Positions 7,835-15,797 of a stretch of 64,000 nucleotides of DNA are shown here, piece by piece. The notes under the pieces are model-generated. The model made no database searches. It had not been told where the DNA came from and worked only from the letters and a program-made list of their open reading frames with translations. How positions within the stretch are numbered: position 1 is the stretch's first letter; each line of letters begins with the position of its first letter. The stretch spans positions 1,979,105-2,043,104 of the forward strand of contig CT978603.1 of the NCBI GenBank assembly GCA_000063525.1, read 5' to 3'. Both the position numbers and the translations under genes were made by a program. Source of the DNA: Synechococcus sp. RCC307. Lineage in GTDB: Bacteria; Cyanobacteriota; Cyanobacteriia; PCC-6307; Cyanobiaceae.

Positions 7835-8739
7835 CGTTTCCTCTTGCTTTTGCTCTTGCCGCGGGCGGGCACCGCTCGCACTGGTTGGCTGACAGCAAAC
7901 AACTGCGACTCCAGGGCTTCGTAGCTGCCTTCTAAGGGGCAGCGATCGGCGCAACTGCAAGCTCGGCAGTAGCGGCCATTGCTGTAGCGCTCGAGGTTGT
8001 CGCGATTGAAGAAGTAGGGCTTGTGGCTGAAACAGCTGGCCACCCACTGCCAACTCAAGTGGTTGCTCGCGGGATCACCATCGAGCAGATGCTCGAGGAA
8101 CCAATCGGCTCCAGCCCGCCAATGCACCCGGCGCCAGTGCACCACATAGGCGGCCAGCCACATGCGGGCGTGGTTGTGCAGCCAACCGGTCGTGACCAAC
8201 TGCTCATGAAACCCGTCCATGCAGGCCAGCCCGGTGCAGCCATCGCACAAGTCCTGCGGTAATTCGCGGCTGTAGCTCGACGCCGGATGGCCGGTTTTGT
8301 ACTCCTCTTGGTCTTCAGCAATGGCATCGCCGAGCTCAAGCCACATGCGCTGCCAAAAATCGCGCCAGCCCAATTCATTGATCAACTTGCCGCCCTCATC
8401 GCGGTGACGAATCCGCCGGAACACCGCATCACGCACCTCCGCCAGGCTCAACACCCCATGGCGGATGTAGGGCGAGAGGCCGGTGACCATTCCTTCCAAG
8501 TGGTTGCGGCTGCGGGCATAGCGGGCTGGGTCCACCTTGCTCAGCCGCATCTCCGCAGCTTTACGACCACCACGAATCGGGCTGAGCTGCCCTGAGGCCT
8601 CAGGAAATTCCTGCTGCAGCAGGCTGTTGAGCGCCTCCCGATTGGGCAATTGGCGCGGCAGATCACCAGGATCCAGAGAAGAAGAAGCAGCGGGCACCGG
8701 AGCGAGCTGGTCGACTAAACGCCGATCTTGGCGGGGCAT
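7831..8739 (-). CDS. Photolyase/cryptochrome FAD-binding domain protein without antenna domain
   Basis: A 302-residue protein equivalent to the helical C-terminal half of photolyases. Motifs: TGLSPYIRHGVLS (FAD/DNA region), NELGWRDFWQRMW, TTGWLHNHARMWLA and GDPASNHLSWQWVAS, the last being the classic FAD-cradle sequence. It has eight cysteines, including CDGCTGLAC (165, 168, 173) and CRACSCADRC (268, 271, 273, 277), which could bind a metal or Fe-S cluster. The tail is Lys/Arg-rich. ATG 8739 is used because upstream extension would run into fabI; the two genes are divergent, 40 bases apart. Repair of UV lesions is likely but unproven. Confidence 0.85.
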   Translation of the reverse strand: MPRQDRRLVDQLAPVPAASSSLDPGDLPRQLPNREALNSLLQQEFPEASGQLSPIRGGRKAAEMRLSKVDPARYARSRNHLEGMVTGLSPYIRHGVLSLAEVRDAVFRRIRHRDEGGKLINELGWRDFWQRMWLELGDAIAEDQEEYKTGHPASSYSRELPQDLCDGCTGLACMDGFHEQLVTTGWLHNHARMWLAAYVVHWRRVHWRAGADWFLEHLLDGDPASNHLSWQWVASCFSHKPYFFNRDNLERYSNGRYCRACSCADRCPLEGSYEALESQLFAVSQPVRAVPARGKSKSKRKR

Positions 8740-8779
8740 GGGGGAGAATCGCGCGATTCCGCCCTGCAGGACCGCCCCG

Positions 8780-9562
8780 ATGCTGCTCGATCTCACCGGC
8801 AAGAAGATCCTCGTTACCGGCATCGCCAATAACCGCTCCATCGCTTGGGGCATTGCCCAGCAACTCAAGGCCGCTGGCGCTGAGCTGGGCATCACCTACC
8901 TGCCCGATGACAAGGGCCGCTTTGAGGCCAAGGTGCGTGAACTCACCGAACCCCTAGCGCCCAGCCTGTTTCTGCCACTCAACGTGCAAGACCCCGCCCA
9001 GATGGAGGCGGTGTTCAACGAAATCAAGGAGAAGTGGGGCGTGCTGGATGGCCTGGTGCACTGCCTGGCCTTTGCCGGCAAAGAAGAATTGATTGGCGAC
9101 TACAGCGCCACCACCGCCGCCGGATTTGCCCGGGCCCTGGAGATCAGCGCCTACTCCTTGGCGCCGCTCTGCGCCTACGCCAAGCCGCTCTTCAGCGAAA
9201 AAGCTGGCGTGATCACCCTCTCCTACCTGGGGGCCGAACGGGCGATCCCCAACTACAACGTCATGGGCGTGGCAAAGGCCGCCCTGGAAGCGTCCGTCCG
9301 TTATCTGGCCGCCGAACTGGGCCCTGAAAAGCAGGTGCGCGTCAACGCCATCAGCGCTGGCCCGATCCGCACCCTGGCGAGCTCCGCCATCGGCGGCATC
9401 CTCGACATGATCCACAACGTGGAAGAGAAAGCTCCGCTGCGCCGCACCGTGACCCAGATGGAAGTGGGCGGCACCGCCGCCTTCCTGCTGAGTGATCTGG
9501 CCAGTGGCATCTCCGGGCAAACCATCTATGTGGATGCCGGCTACTGCGTCAACGGCATGTGA
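8780..9562 (+). CDS. fabI: Enoyl-[acyl-carrier-protein] reductase (FabI)
   Basis: A 260-residue short-chain dehydrogenase fold enzyme that carries out the last reduction of the type II fatty-acid elongation cycle with NAD(P)H. It begins MLLDLTGKKILVTGIANNRS, the typical FabI nucleotide-binding start. The catalytic Tyr-(x)6-Lys pair is in YNVMGVAKAALE, and the C-terminus ends GISGQTIYVDAGY. An upstream methionine at 8537 is rejected because family similarity begins exactly at ATG 8780. hisB follows 51 bases downstream. Confidence 0.97.
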   Translation: MLLDLTGKKILVTGIANNRSIAWGIAQQLKAAGAELGITYLPDDKGRFEAKVRELTEPLAPSLFLPLNVQDPAQMEAVFNEIKEKWGVLDGLVHCLAFAGKEELIGDYSATTAAGFARALEISAYSLAPLCAYAKPLFSEKAGVITLSYLGAERAIPNYNVMGVAKAALEASVRYLAAELGPEKQVRVNAISAGPIRTLASSAIGGILDMIHNVEEKAPLRRTVTQMEVGGTAAFLLSDLASGISGQTIYVDAGYCVNGM

Positions 9563-9613
9563 GCCTGGACCGATCGCCCAGGCCTGTCAGCATGGGGTGA
9601 ATGGCGATCGGGC

Positions 9614-10225
9614 ATGGGCCGGCAAGGAAACATCCATCGCGTCACCGGAGAAACCGAGGTCCGTGTGGCCATCGGCCTGGATGGCAGTGGCCAATGCGAG
9701 GTGAGCACCGGCGTGCCCTTCCTCGATCACATGCTCCATCAACTGGCCAGCCATGGGCTGTTTGATCTGACGATCAGCGCCACTGGTGACACCCATATCG
9801 ACGATCACCACACTAATGAGGATGTGGGCATTGCCTTGGGCCAAGCGCTCGGGCAAGCCCTTGCCGATCGCCGCGGCATCCACCGCTTTGGCCACTTTGT
9901 GGCCCCCCTCGATGAGGCCTTGGTGCAGGTGGCGCTCGACTGCTCCGGCCGGCCGCACGTGAGTTATTCCCTGGCCATCCCAGCGCAAAAAATTGGCAGC
10001 TACGACACCGAGCTGGTCAAAGAGTTCTTTGTTGCCGTGGCCAACAACGCTGGGCTGACCCTGCACATCCGCCAACTCGATGGGGTGAATTCACACCACA
10101 TCGTTGAAGCCTGCTTCAAGGCCTTCGCCCGCGCGTTGCGCATGGCCACCGAAATCGATCCGCGCCGCGCCAGCGCAATTCCCAGCAGCAAAGGGGTGCT
10201 CGAGCAGGCCGGCACCACAGGTTGA
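9614..10225 (+). CDS. hisB: Imidazoleglycerol-phosphate dehydratase (HisB)
   Basis: Histidine biosynthesis enzyme converting imidazoleglycerol phosphate to imidazoleacetol phosphate. The 203-residue product is the monofunctional type. Metal-binding signatures are intact: [28 protein letters not shown] and [18 protein letters not shown]. The extreme C-terminus (SSKGVLE) is also the expected family ending. It sits between fabI and a YciI-like gene, not in a his operon, as is normal in cyanobacteria. Confidence 0.97.
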   Translation: MGRQGNIHRVTGETEVRVAIGLDGSGQCEVSTGVPFLDHMLHQLASHGLFDLTISATGDTHIDDHHTNEDVGIALGQALGQALADRRGIHRFGHFVAPLDEALVQVALDCSGRPHVSYSLAIPAQKIGSYDTELVKEFFVAVANNAGLTLHIRQLDGVNSHHIVEACFKAFARALRMATEIDPRRASAIPSSKGVLEQAGTTG

Positions 10226-10228
10226 GGC

Positions 10229-10549
10229 GTGCGCTGGTTCATCAAGCGGGAAACCTTTCGGCGGCCAGCTGCTGAGCTCAAACAGGCGATCGCAGCCCAC
10301 AGGCGCTGGGTGGCGGACTGCCGCGAGCAGGGAATCGAGATCAGCAGCGGCTTTCTGGTCGATGGCGAGGGGAAGCCTGGCGGAGGGGGTTTGCTGCTGC
10401 TGCAAGCCAGCGACTACGACGCCGCGCTGGCCTTGATCCAGCAGGACCCGATGCTGCTCAGTGGTGGGGTGGAGTGGGAGCTGCAGGAATGGATCAGCAG
10501 CGTGGGGCAATTGGCCACCGACGCACCTTCACAGTCCTTCACGAGATGA
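10229..10549 (+). CDS. YciI-like protein
   Basis: A 106-residue protein starting at GTG 10229, three bases after the hisB stop. The pattern of an N-terminal basic strand, a helix with HRRWVADCREQG, the turn SSGFLVDGEGKPGGGGLLLL and the ASDYDAALALIQQDPM block fits the YciI/YCII alpha-beta fold. Members of this family are small ferredoxin-like proteins; a few are hydrolases or dehydrochlorinase-like and most are uncharacterised. The spacing suggests co-translation with hisB, but no functional link is obvious. Confidence 0.7.
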   Translation: MRWFIKRETFRRPAAELKQAIAAHRRWVADCREQGIEISSGFLVDGEGKPGGGGLLLLQASDYDAALALIQQDPMLLSGGVEWELQEWISSVGQLATDAPSQSFTR

Positions 10550-10571
10550 TGGGGGCCACCGCCGGCCCGAC

Positions 10572-12032
10572 ATGACCGCTGCCCCTGCAGCTCCGAGCTA
10601 CACCCGCAGCGACTGGTCCAGTGCCTTTCGCAATGTGGGGCAAGAGCTCAGCGATGTGATGCTGGAGCCCACGCGCGGCCAGATCCCCGATGCGCTGGCC
10701 GGGGTGCTGTATCGCAATGGCCCTGGCCGGCTGGAACGTGGCGGCCAATGGCTGCATCACCCCTTTGATGGCGACGGCATGATCACTGCGCTGCAACTGG
10801 CCGGTGGCCGGCTGCAGCTGAGCAACCGCTTTGTGCGCACCGAAGGCTGGCTAGCCGAAGAAGCCGCCGGCAAGGTGCTCTACCGCGGCGTATTTGGCAG
10901 CCAAAAGCCTGGCGGGGTGATGGCCAATGCCTTTGATCTGCGCCTGAAAAACATTGCCAACACCGGTGTGGTGCGTTTAGGCGATGACCTGTTGGCCCTC
11001 TGGGAAGCCGCCGAACCCCATGCCCTCGATCCAGACAGCCTGGAAACCCGCGGCCTGAGCCGCCTCAACGGGGTGCTCAAGCCTGGTGAAGCCTTCAGCG
11101 CCCATCCCCGCTTTGATCCCGGCCACCACGGCGATCCGCGCATGGTGACCTTCGGCGTCAAAACCGGACCACGCAGCACGGTGCGGCTGATGGAATTCGC
11201 GGCCGACGGCAGCCTCCTGCATGACCGCCGCGACAGCTTCAACGGCTTTGCCTTCTTGCATGATTTCGCCATCACGCCCAACTGGGCTGTGTTCTGGCAA
11301 AACGCCATCAACTTCAATCCGCTGCCCTTTGTTTTCGGGCAAAAGGGTGCCGCCCAGTGCCTGGAATCCAACCCCAAAGGGCAGGCCAAGTTCTGGTTGG
11401 TTCCGCGCGATAGCGGCGCCTTCGCCGGCCAAAGCGCCAAGGTCATCGACGCGCCGGAAGGTTTTGTCTTCCATCACCTCAATGCCTGGGAAGAGGGCAG
11501 CACGGTGGTGCTCGAAAGCATCGTCTACGACGATTTCCCCTCGATCGGACCGGGGGTCGACTTCCGCGAAGTCGACTTTGAGCAGATCCCCGAAGGCCTG
11601 CTGGAGCGTTGCCGCATCGACACCGAAACGGCGACAGCTCAGCGGGAGCGGCTTAGCGAGCGCTGCTGCGAATTTGCGATGGTCAATCCCAACCGGGTGG
11701 GCCTCCAGGCTCGCTACAGCTGGATGGCCGTGGCCGAGCGCGAGCAGGGCAACGATCCGCTGCAAGCGATTCGCAAGCTGGATTTGGCCAGCGGCGAGAG
11801 CCGTGTGTGGAGCGCCGCCCCTCGGGGCTTCGTCAGTGAACCGGTGATGGTGGCCAACCCTGGCGGGACAGCCGAAGACGATGGCTGGGTGCTGTGTCTG
11901 GTCTGGAATGGGGGCCGCTGCGCCAGCGATCTGGTGATCCTTGATGCCAGCACACTCAACGAGCAGGCCGTCTTCGAGCTGCCCCTAGCGATTCCCCACG
12001 GCCTGCACGGCAGCTGGGTGCAGGCCAGCTGA
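10572..12032 (+). CDS. Carotenoid oxygenase (retinal pigment epithelial membrane protein family)
   Basis: A 486-residue non-haem iron dioxygenase of the carotenoid cleavage family. Four iron-liganding His contexts of the beta-propeller are visible: SAHPRFDP, FLHDFAIT, FVFHHLNAWEEG and the C-terminal IPHGLHGSW. The N-terminal LAGVLYRNGPGR and FDGDGMITAL motifs are also standard. ATG 10572 is preferred over an upstream methionine in the preceding gene. Cyanobacterial members cleave apocarotenals or carotenoids; the exact substrate cannot be read from sequence. The stop abuts that of the convergent BCCT gene. Confidence 0.93.
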   Translation: MTAAPAAPSYTRSDWSSAFRNVGQELSDVMLEPTRGQIPDALAGVLYRNGPGRLERGGQWLHHPFDGDGMITALQLAGGRLQLSNRFVRTEGWLAEEAAGKVLYRGVFGSQKPGGVMANAFDLRLKNIANTGVVRLGDDLLALWEAAEPHALDPDSLETRGLSRLNGVLKPGEAFSAHPRFDPGHHGDPRMVTFGVKTGPRSTVRLMEFAADGSLLHDRRDSFNGFAFLHDFAITPNWAVFWQNAINFNPLPFVFGQKGAAQCLESNPKGQAKFWLVPRDSGAFAGQSAKVIDAPEGFVFHHLNAWEEGSTVVLESIVYDDFPSIGPGVDFREVDFEQIPEGLLERCRIDTETATAQRERLSERCCEFAMVNPNRVGLQARYSWMAVAEREQGNDPLQAIRKLDLASGESRVWSAAPRGFVSEPVMVANPGGTAEDDGWVLCLVWNGGRCASDLVILDASTLNEQAVFELPLAIPHGLHGSWVQAS

Positions 12033-13574
12033 TTAGCCCTGCTGCCGCTGCCATTCCCGCCAAGCCAAGCGCGGTGCTGTCCACAGCGTGGTGAGCACCA
12101 GCGGGGTGACAGGAACCGCCGCAATCACGATGAAAGCCTGCAAGGCATTGATGCTGGTGCTGTCGCCCAGGCTGGTGCCAATGCGGAGCAGAACCAAGGT
12201 GAGGCTGCCGATCATCAGCGCCCAAAACAAGCGCAACACAGCAGGCGGCTGGCTCTGACCGCTGACCACCATCGCAGCGGCATAGCTCATCGAATCAGCG
12301 CTGGTGGCCATGAACAGCACCACCAGCAACAACCCGGCGGGAATCAACAACCAGGCCAGGGGCAACTGGGTGAGGATCGCCAGCAGAGCCGCAGCAGCAC
12401 CGCTCTCCGCCAACGGTCCGGTGATGGAGCCTTGATTGGCCAGCTCCAGGTAGAGGCCGCTCCCCCCCAGCAAGGTGAACCAGATGTTGGTGACCAGCGG
12501 GCACAGAATCGCCACCGCCAGCACCAGCTCGCGCACGCTGCGCCCGCGGCTCACTTGCGCGGTGAACAGCCCCATCAGCGGGGCGTAGCCCAAAAACCAG
12601 CCCCAGTAGAAGACCGTCCAGCCATTGACCCAATTGCTGCTGCCGTCATTGGAAGCCAGCGCCATTTGGGGCAAACGGCTGAGGTACAGCCCAAACGAGC
12701 TGAAGAAGTGCTGAGCCAGCCACACCCCAGGGCCAAGCACCAACAACGCCGCACCCAAACCGAGGGTGAGCCAAACGTTGAGCTCCGAGAGCCATTTGAT
12801 GCCCTTTTGGATGCCGCTCACCGTTGAGGTGGCAAACACTGCCGTCAGCAGCAGCACCACCAGCGACTGCAAACCAGCGCTATCGGCCAAGCCCGGCAAC
12901 TGCCCCGCAGCATTGCTGAGCTGCAGGGAGAGGAAACCGAGGGGGCCGACGGTGCCGGCGATGGCCGCCACAACCGAGAGACCATCGCAGAGATGGCCGA
13001 GGGTCCCATCCACCCAACCGCGAGGCACCAGGGGGACCAGCAAACTGCGGGGCCGCAGGGGCTCACCGCGGCGCTCCAGCACCGAAAAGGTGATCGTGAC
13101 CGTGGTGGCCACCAGCGCCCAGGCCAAAAAGCCCCAGTGCAAAAAGCTCACAGCGAGGGCTGGATCAACGGCGGCTTCGGTGCTGCCGCTCACCCCTTCG
13201 AAATAGGGGGCCGGGGATTGGAAATGGAACAGCGGTTCCGCGGCCGACCAAAACACACCGCCACCAGCCAGCAGCGTGCAGATCAGCACGGCGCACCAAT
13301 CAAACAACTTGAGGCTTGGCTTGGCCTCGGCTCCGCCCAGCTTGAGCCTGCCAACTGGGCTAATGGCCAGAGCTGCTGCAATCAAGAACAGCAGCGCCAC
13401 CATCCATTGCCAGGTGCTGCCCAGCCAATTGCTGATGATGGCCTTACCGCCTTCGGTGAAGGCGGTGGCCAACTTGAGATCCACCGCGGCCATCACCAAA
13501 AACACCAGCAGGGGACCAGCGCCCACCCACAGCGGCGGCTGCTTCAGCCAGTGACGATCAGATTCGGACGGCAT
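12033..13574 (-). CDS. BCCT-family transporter (betaine/carnitine/choline type)
   Basis: A 513-residue protein with about 12 hydrophobic segments. The BCCT signature is clear: AAEPLFHF in the first helical repeat and WTVFYWGWFLGYAPLMGLFTAQ..RGRSVREL around residues 319-350. Family members import trimethylammonium compounds or related zwitterions with Na+ or H+. The substrate-box aromatics differ from the betaine type: Trp326 is kept, but Phe327 and Tyr330 stand where BetP has Trp374 and Trp377. It is the last gene of a four-gene cassette; its ATG lies 17 bases inside the upstream oxidase gene. The substrate is unknown. Confidence 0.9.
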   Translation of the reverse strand: MPSESDRHWLKQPPLWVGAGPLLVFLVMAAVDLKLATAFTEGGKAIISNWLGSTWQWMVALLFLIAAALAISPVGRLKLGGAEAKPSLKLFDWCAVLICTLLAGGGVFWSAAEPLFHFQSPAPYFEGVSGSTEAAVDPALAVSFLHWGFLAWALVATTVTITFSVLERRGEPLRPRSLLVPLVPRGWVDGTLGHLCDGLSVVAAIAGTVGPLGFLSLQLSNAAGQLPGLADSAGLQSLVVLLLTAVFATSTVSGIQKGIKWLSELNVWLTLGLGAALLVLGPGVWLAQHFFSSFGLYLSRLPQMALASNDGSSNWVNGWTVFYWGWFLGYAPLMGLFTAQVSRGRSVRELVLAVAILCPLVTNIWFTLLGGSGLYLELANQGSITGPLAESGAAAALLAILTQLPLAWLLIPAGLLLVVLFMATSADSMSYAAAMVVSGQSQPPAVLRLFWALMIGSLTLVLLRIGTSLGDSTSINALQAFIVIAAVPVTPLVLTTLWTAPRLAWREWQRQQG

Positions 13575-14745
13575 CACGCTCTCGGCTCCAGCAGGACAGA
13601 TCAACGGTGGGGGCCAAGCCCATGGCCAGACGGGCGAGGGAGGTGCCAATCAGAGGCGCGAACTTGAACGCCTGACCGGATCCGCCACTGAACAAACTCA
13701 GCCGCGGCGCCAGACGATCAAGGACGAAATTCACATCGGAAGCCATCGAATAGGGGCTGATCACCGTTTCAACGCGCTCCTGCACACCGCTGAGGTTGTT
13801 GAACAGGAAGTCATCGAGCAGCTGCACCAACCGCGGCGGAGGGTCCTTGCGCATGGCATTGGGTTCGGCCACCCGCAGCTCTTCGGGAGCCCAATCGATG
13901 CCGGCCTTGATCTTGGGGCGGCCGTCCTCGGTGCGGCTCAACGCCGGGAAGCCGTAATACAGGCCTCCGTCATCGCCGTGGGCCTGCTGGAAGCAAAACC
14001 ACTGGGGATAGCGATCCGCCAGGGCAGGGTCAACGGTGTAGTGGGCCCAAAGCATGGGCCACACCTCCAGCTTGGGGGCCAAGCCATGGGGAGCGAGCAG
14101 AAGCTGGCTCCAAATACCGCAGGCCACCACCACCTGGTCAGCCTCGATCTGCTCACCGCTCTGCAGGCTGACCCGCCCTGAGCTGGGATCGACGGCCTGA
14201 ACAGGGCAATGCTCGATCAGCTGGTGTCCTGCGGCGCGCGCTGTCCGCGTCCAGTGGGCAATCACCCGATCACTGCGAACAGCCCCGGCCGTGGGCTCAA
14301 ACAAACCGCTGAAATCAGCCCTGGGCTTGAGCGGGAACCGCTCAGCAATCTGCTGAGCGGTCAGGGCTTCGTAGGGAATGCCCTGGTCATCCATCACCCG
14401 ACGTGCACCCGGGATCGAACCTTCGATCGTCTCCTCATCCCAGCTTTCGCCGTAGAAGAGCAAGCCGTGGGTCTGGCGAAGGATTTCGCCTGAGCGCTGC
14501 TCCTCCTCGCGCCAGAGGCGGTTGGCCTCTTGGGCGAGCCGGCAAAGCACCGGATCGGAATACATCTCCCTGAACATGCGGGATTCGCCGAAACTGCTGG
14601 CTCCGGCGTGGGCCAGGGTTTTGGCCTCTAGCAACACAACATCATTGACCCCCTGCTGGGCCAGGGACGAGGCACAGCTGAGTCCGGCCATGCCACCGCC
14701 AATGATCACCACCGCAGCGCGGCTGGGAAGGGATTGGGTGCTCAT
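13558..14745 (-). CDS. Monomeric sarcosine oxidase / N-methyl amino acid oxidase-like flavoprotein
   Basis: A 395-residue FAD enzyme of the DAO superfamily. The dinucleotide motif VIIGGGMAGL (residues 14-22) and the C-terminal GSGQAFKFAPLIG block, with the Lys corresponding to the oxygen-activating Lys of monomeric sarcosine oxidase, are present. Family members oxidise N-methyl or cyclic secondary amino acids, releasing formaldehyde or an imine and H2O2. The position where MSOX attaches FAD covalently through Cys appears to be Ser330 here. The start overlaps the dehydrogenase stop (ATGA), and the end overlaps the transporter start by 17 bases. Confidence 0.85.
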   Translation of the reverse strand: MSTQSLPSRAAVVIIGGGMAGLSCASSLAQQGVNDVVLLEAKTLAHAGASSFGESRMFREMYSDPVLCRLAQEANRLWREEEQRSGEILRQTHGLLFYGESWDEETIEGSIPGARRVMDDQGIPYEALTAQQIAERFPLKPRADFSGLFEPTAGAVRSDRVIAHWTRTARAAGHQLIEHCPVQAVDPSSGRVSLQSGEQIEADQVVVACGIWSQLLLAPHGLAPKLEVWPMLWAHYTVDPALADRYPQWFCFQQAHGDDGGLYYGFPALSRTEDGRPKIKAGIDWAPEELRVAEPNAMRKDPPPRLVQLLDDFLFNNLSGVQERVETVISPYSMASDVNFVLDRLAPRLSLFSGGSGQAFKFAPLIGTSLARLAMGLAPTVDLSCWSRERDAVRI

Positions 14746-15797
14746 GCGGGCAACACAAAACTGAGGCCAATGGGGTCCTGGCTACTGCCGGCAGCCACAT
14801 GCATCAACGCTTCACCAACACTGAGGCCCCGATCCCGTTGGGCCAGGAAATCGCTGGCGCGATCGCGAACAGCCTGGCGAACAAAGGCATACACCTGCTC
14901 TGGACTGGCCTGTTTCCAAGCCTCCGGGGCAAAGCGCTCAATGGAGTCAGCGATCACCGCTCCGGCATTGACCAAGGGATCCGGCAACACCCGCACTCCC
15001 CGCAGCCGCATCTGCTCGGCCAAGTCCTGATCGGCAAAGGGTGCATTGGCCGCTGGGACCACCGACTTCACCTGCAAGGCAGCACTGATGTCAGCGGTTA
15101 TCAGACCTGAAATCGAGCAAGGGAGCAGCAAGTCGAGCTCCTGGGTCCACCAGGCCGAGCCTGGATCCAAGGGGGTCGCCCCACTGATCTGGGCCCGAGC
15201 CGAGTCCATATCCACCGTGAAGACCTGCCAACCGCTGGCAATGAGGGCCTTTGCCACCGGTCCGCCAACGGCGCCGCAGCCATGCACCAACGCCCGACCA
15301 GCGGGCGCCTGATCCAAGCTGTCCTGAAGCACCGCTTCCACGGCACCAATCGTGCCGAACGCGGTGGCACTACTGGCATCGACGGGGCTGCCAACAGCGG
15401 CTAACACATGAGGCGTCAGAGCGGTCAGCCGCTCCATGTCCTCAAGGCTGGTATTGAGATCGCAGCCGGTGATCATCGCCCCACCGAGCGACTCCAGCAG
15501 CTCAGCGGTCACATTGATCAGCTCGTCTTTCACCGCTGCCGGATTGGCAGCGCGAGCCACCACTTTGCCGCCGGCAAAGCCTGTGCCGTATAAGGAATGC
15601 TTGTTGGTCATCAAGCTGGCCAAGCGATGGCCATCGGCTTTGCAGGTGGCGTCGCTGTCGTAGGAGAGCAGCCTCAGGCCGCCATTGGCCGGACGCTCAG
15701 CATCGGTGTTCTCGGCCACCACAAAAACCGAGAGGTGATCAGAGATGTGCTCCGCCAGCACGCGCACCTGTGGACTGCTGGAATCGGCACTCCTCAT
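14742..15797 (-). CDS. Glu/Leu/Phe/Val-family amino acid dehydrogenase
   Basis: A 351-residue oxidoreductase of the leucine/phenylalanine dehydrogenase branch, which interconverts an L-amino acid and its 2-oxo acid with NAD+. The two catalytic lysines appear in MTNKHS (Lys66) and AGGKVV (Lys78), with Asp113 in GCDLNT. The Rossmann motif GCGAVGG is at 173-179, followed by VDMD, which favours NAD over NADP. DPLVNAGAVI is the usual C-terminal landmark. ATG 15797 overlaps the upstream methyltransferase stop (ATGA). The same family includes tryptophan dehydrogenase ScyB of scytonemin producers; the substrate here is not determined. Confidence 0.88.
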   Translation of the reverse strand: MRSADSSSPQVRVLAEHISDHLSVFVVAENTDAERPANGGLRLLSYDSDATCKADGHRLASLMTNKHSLYGTGFAGGKVVARAANPAAVKDELINVTAELLESLGGAMITGCDLNTSLEDMERLTALTPHVLAAVGSPVDASSATAFGTIGAVEAVLQDSLDQAPAGRALVHGCGAVGGPVAKALIASGWQVFTVDMDSARAQISGATPLDPGSAWWTQELDLLLPCSISGLITADISAALQVKSVVPAANAPFADQDLAEQMRLRGVRVLPDPLVNAGAVIADSIERFAPEAWKQASPEQVYAFVRQAVRDRASDFLAQRDRGLSVGEALMHVAAGSSQDPIGLSFVLPA

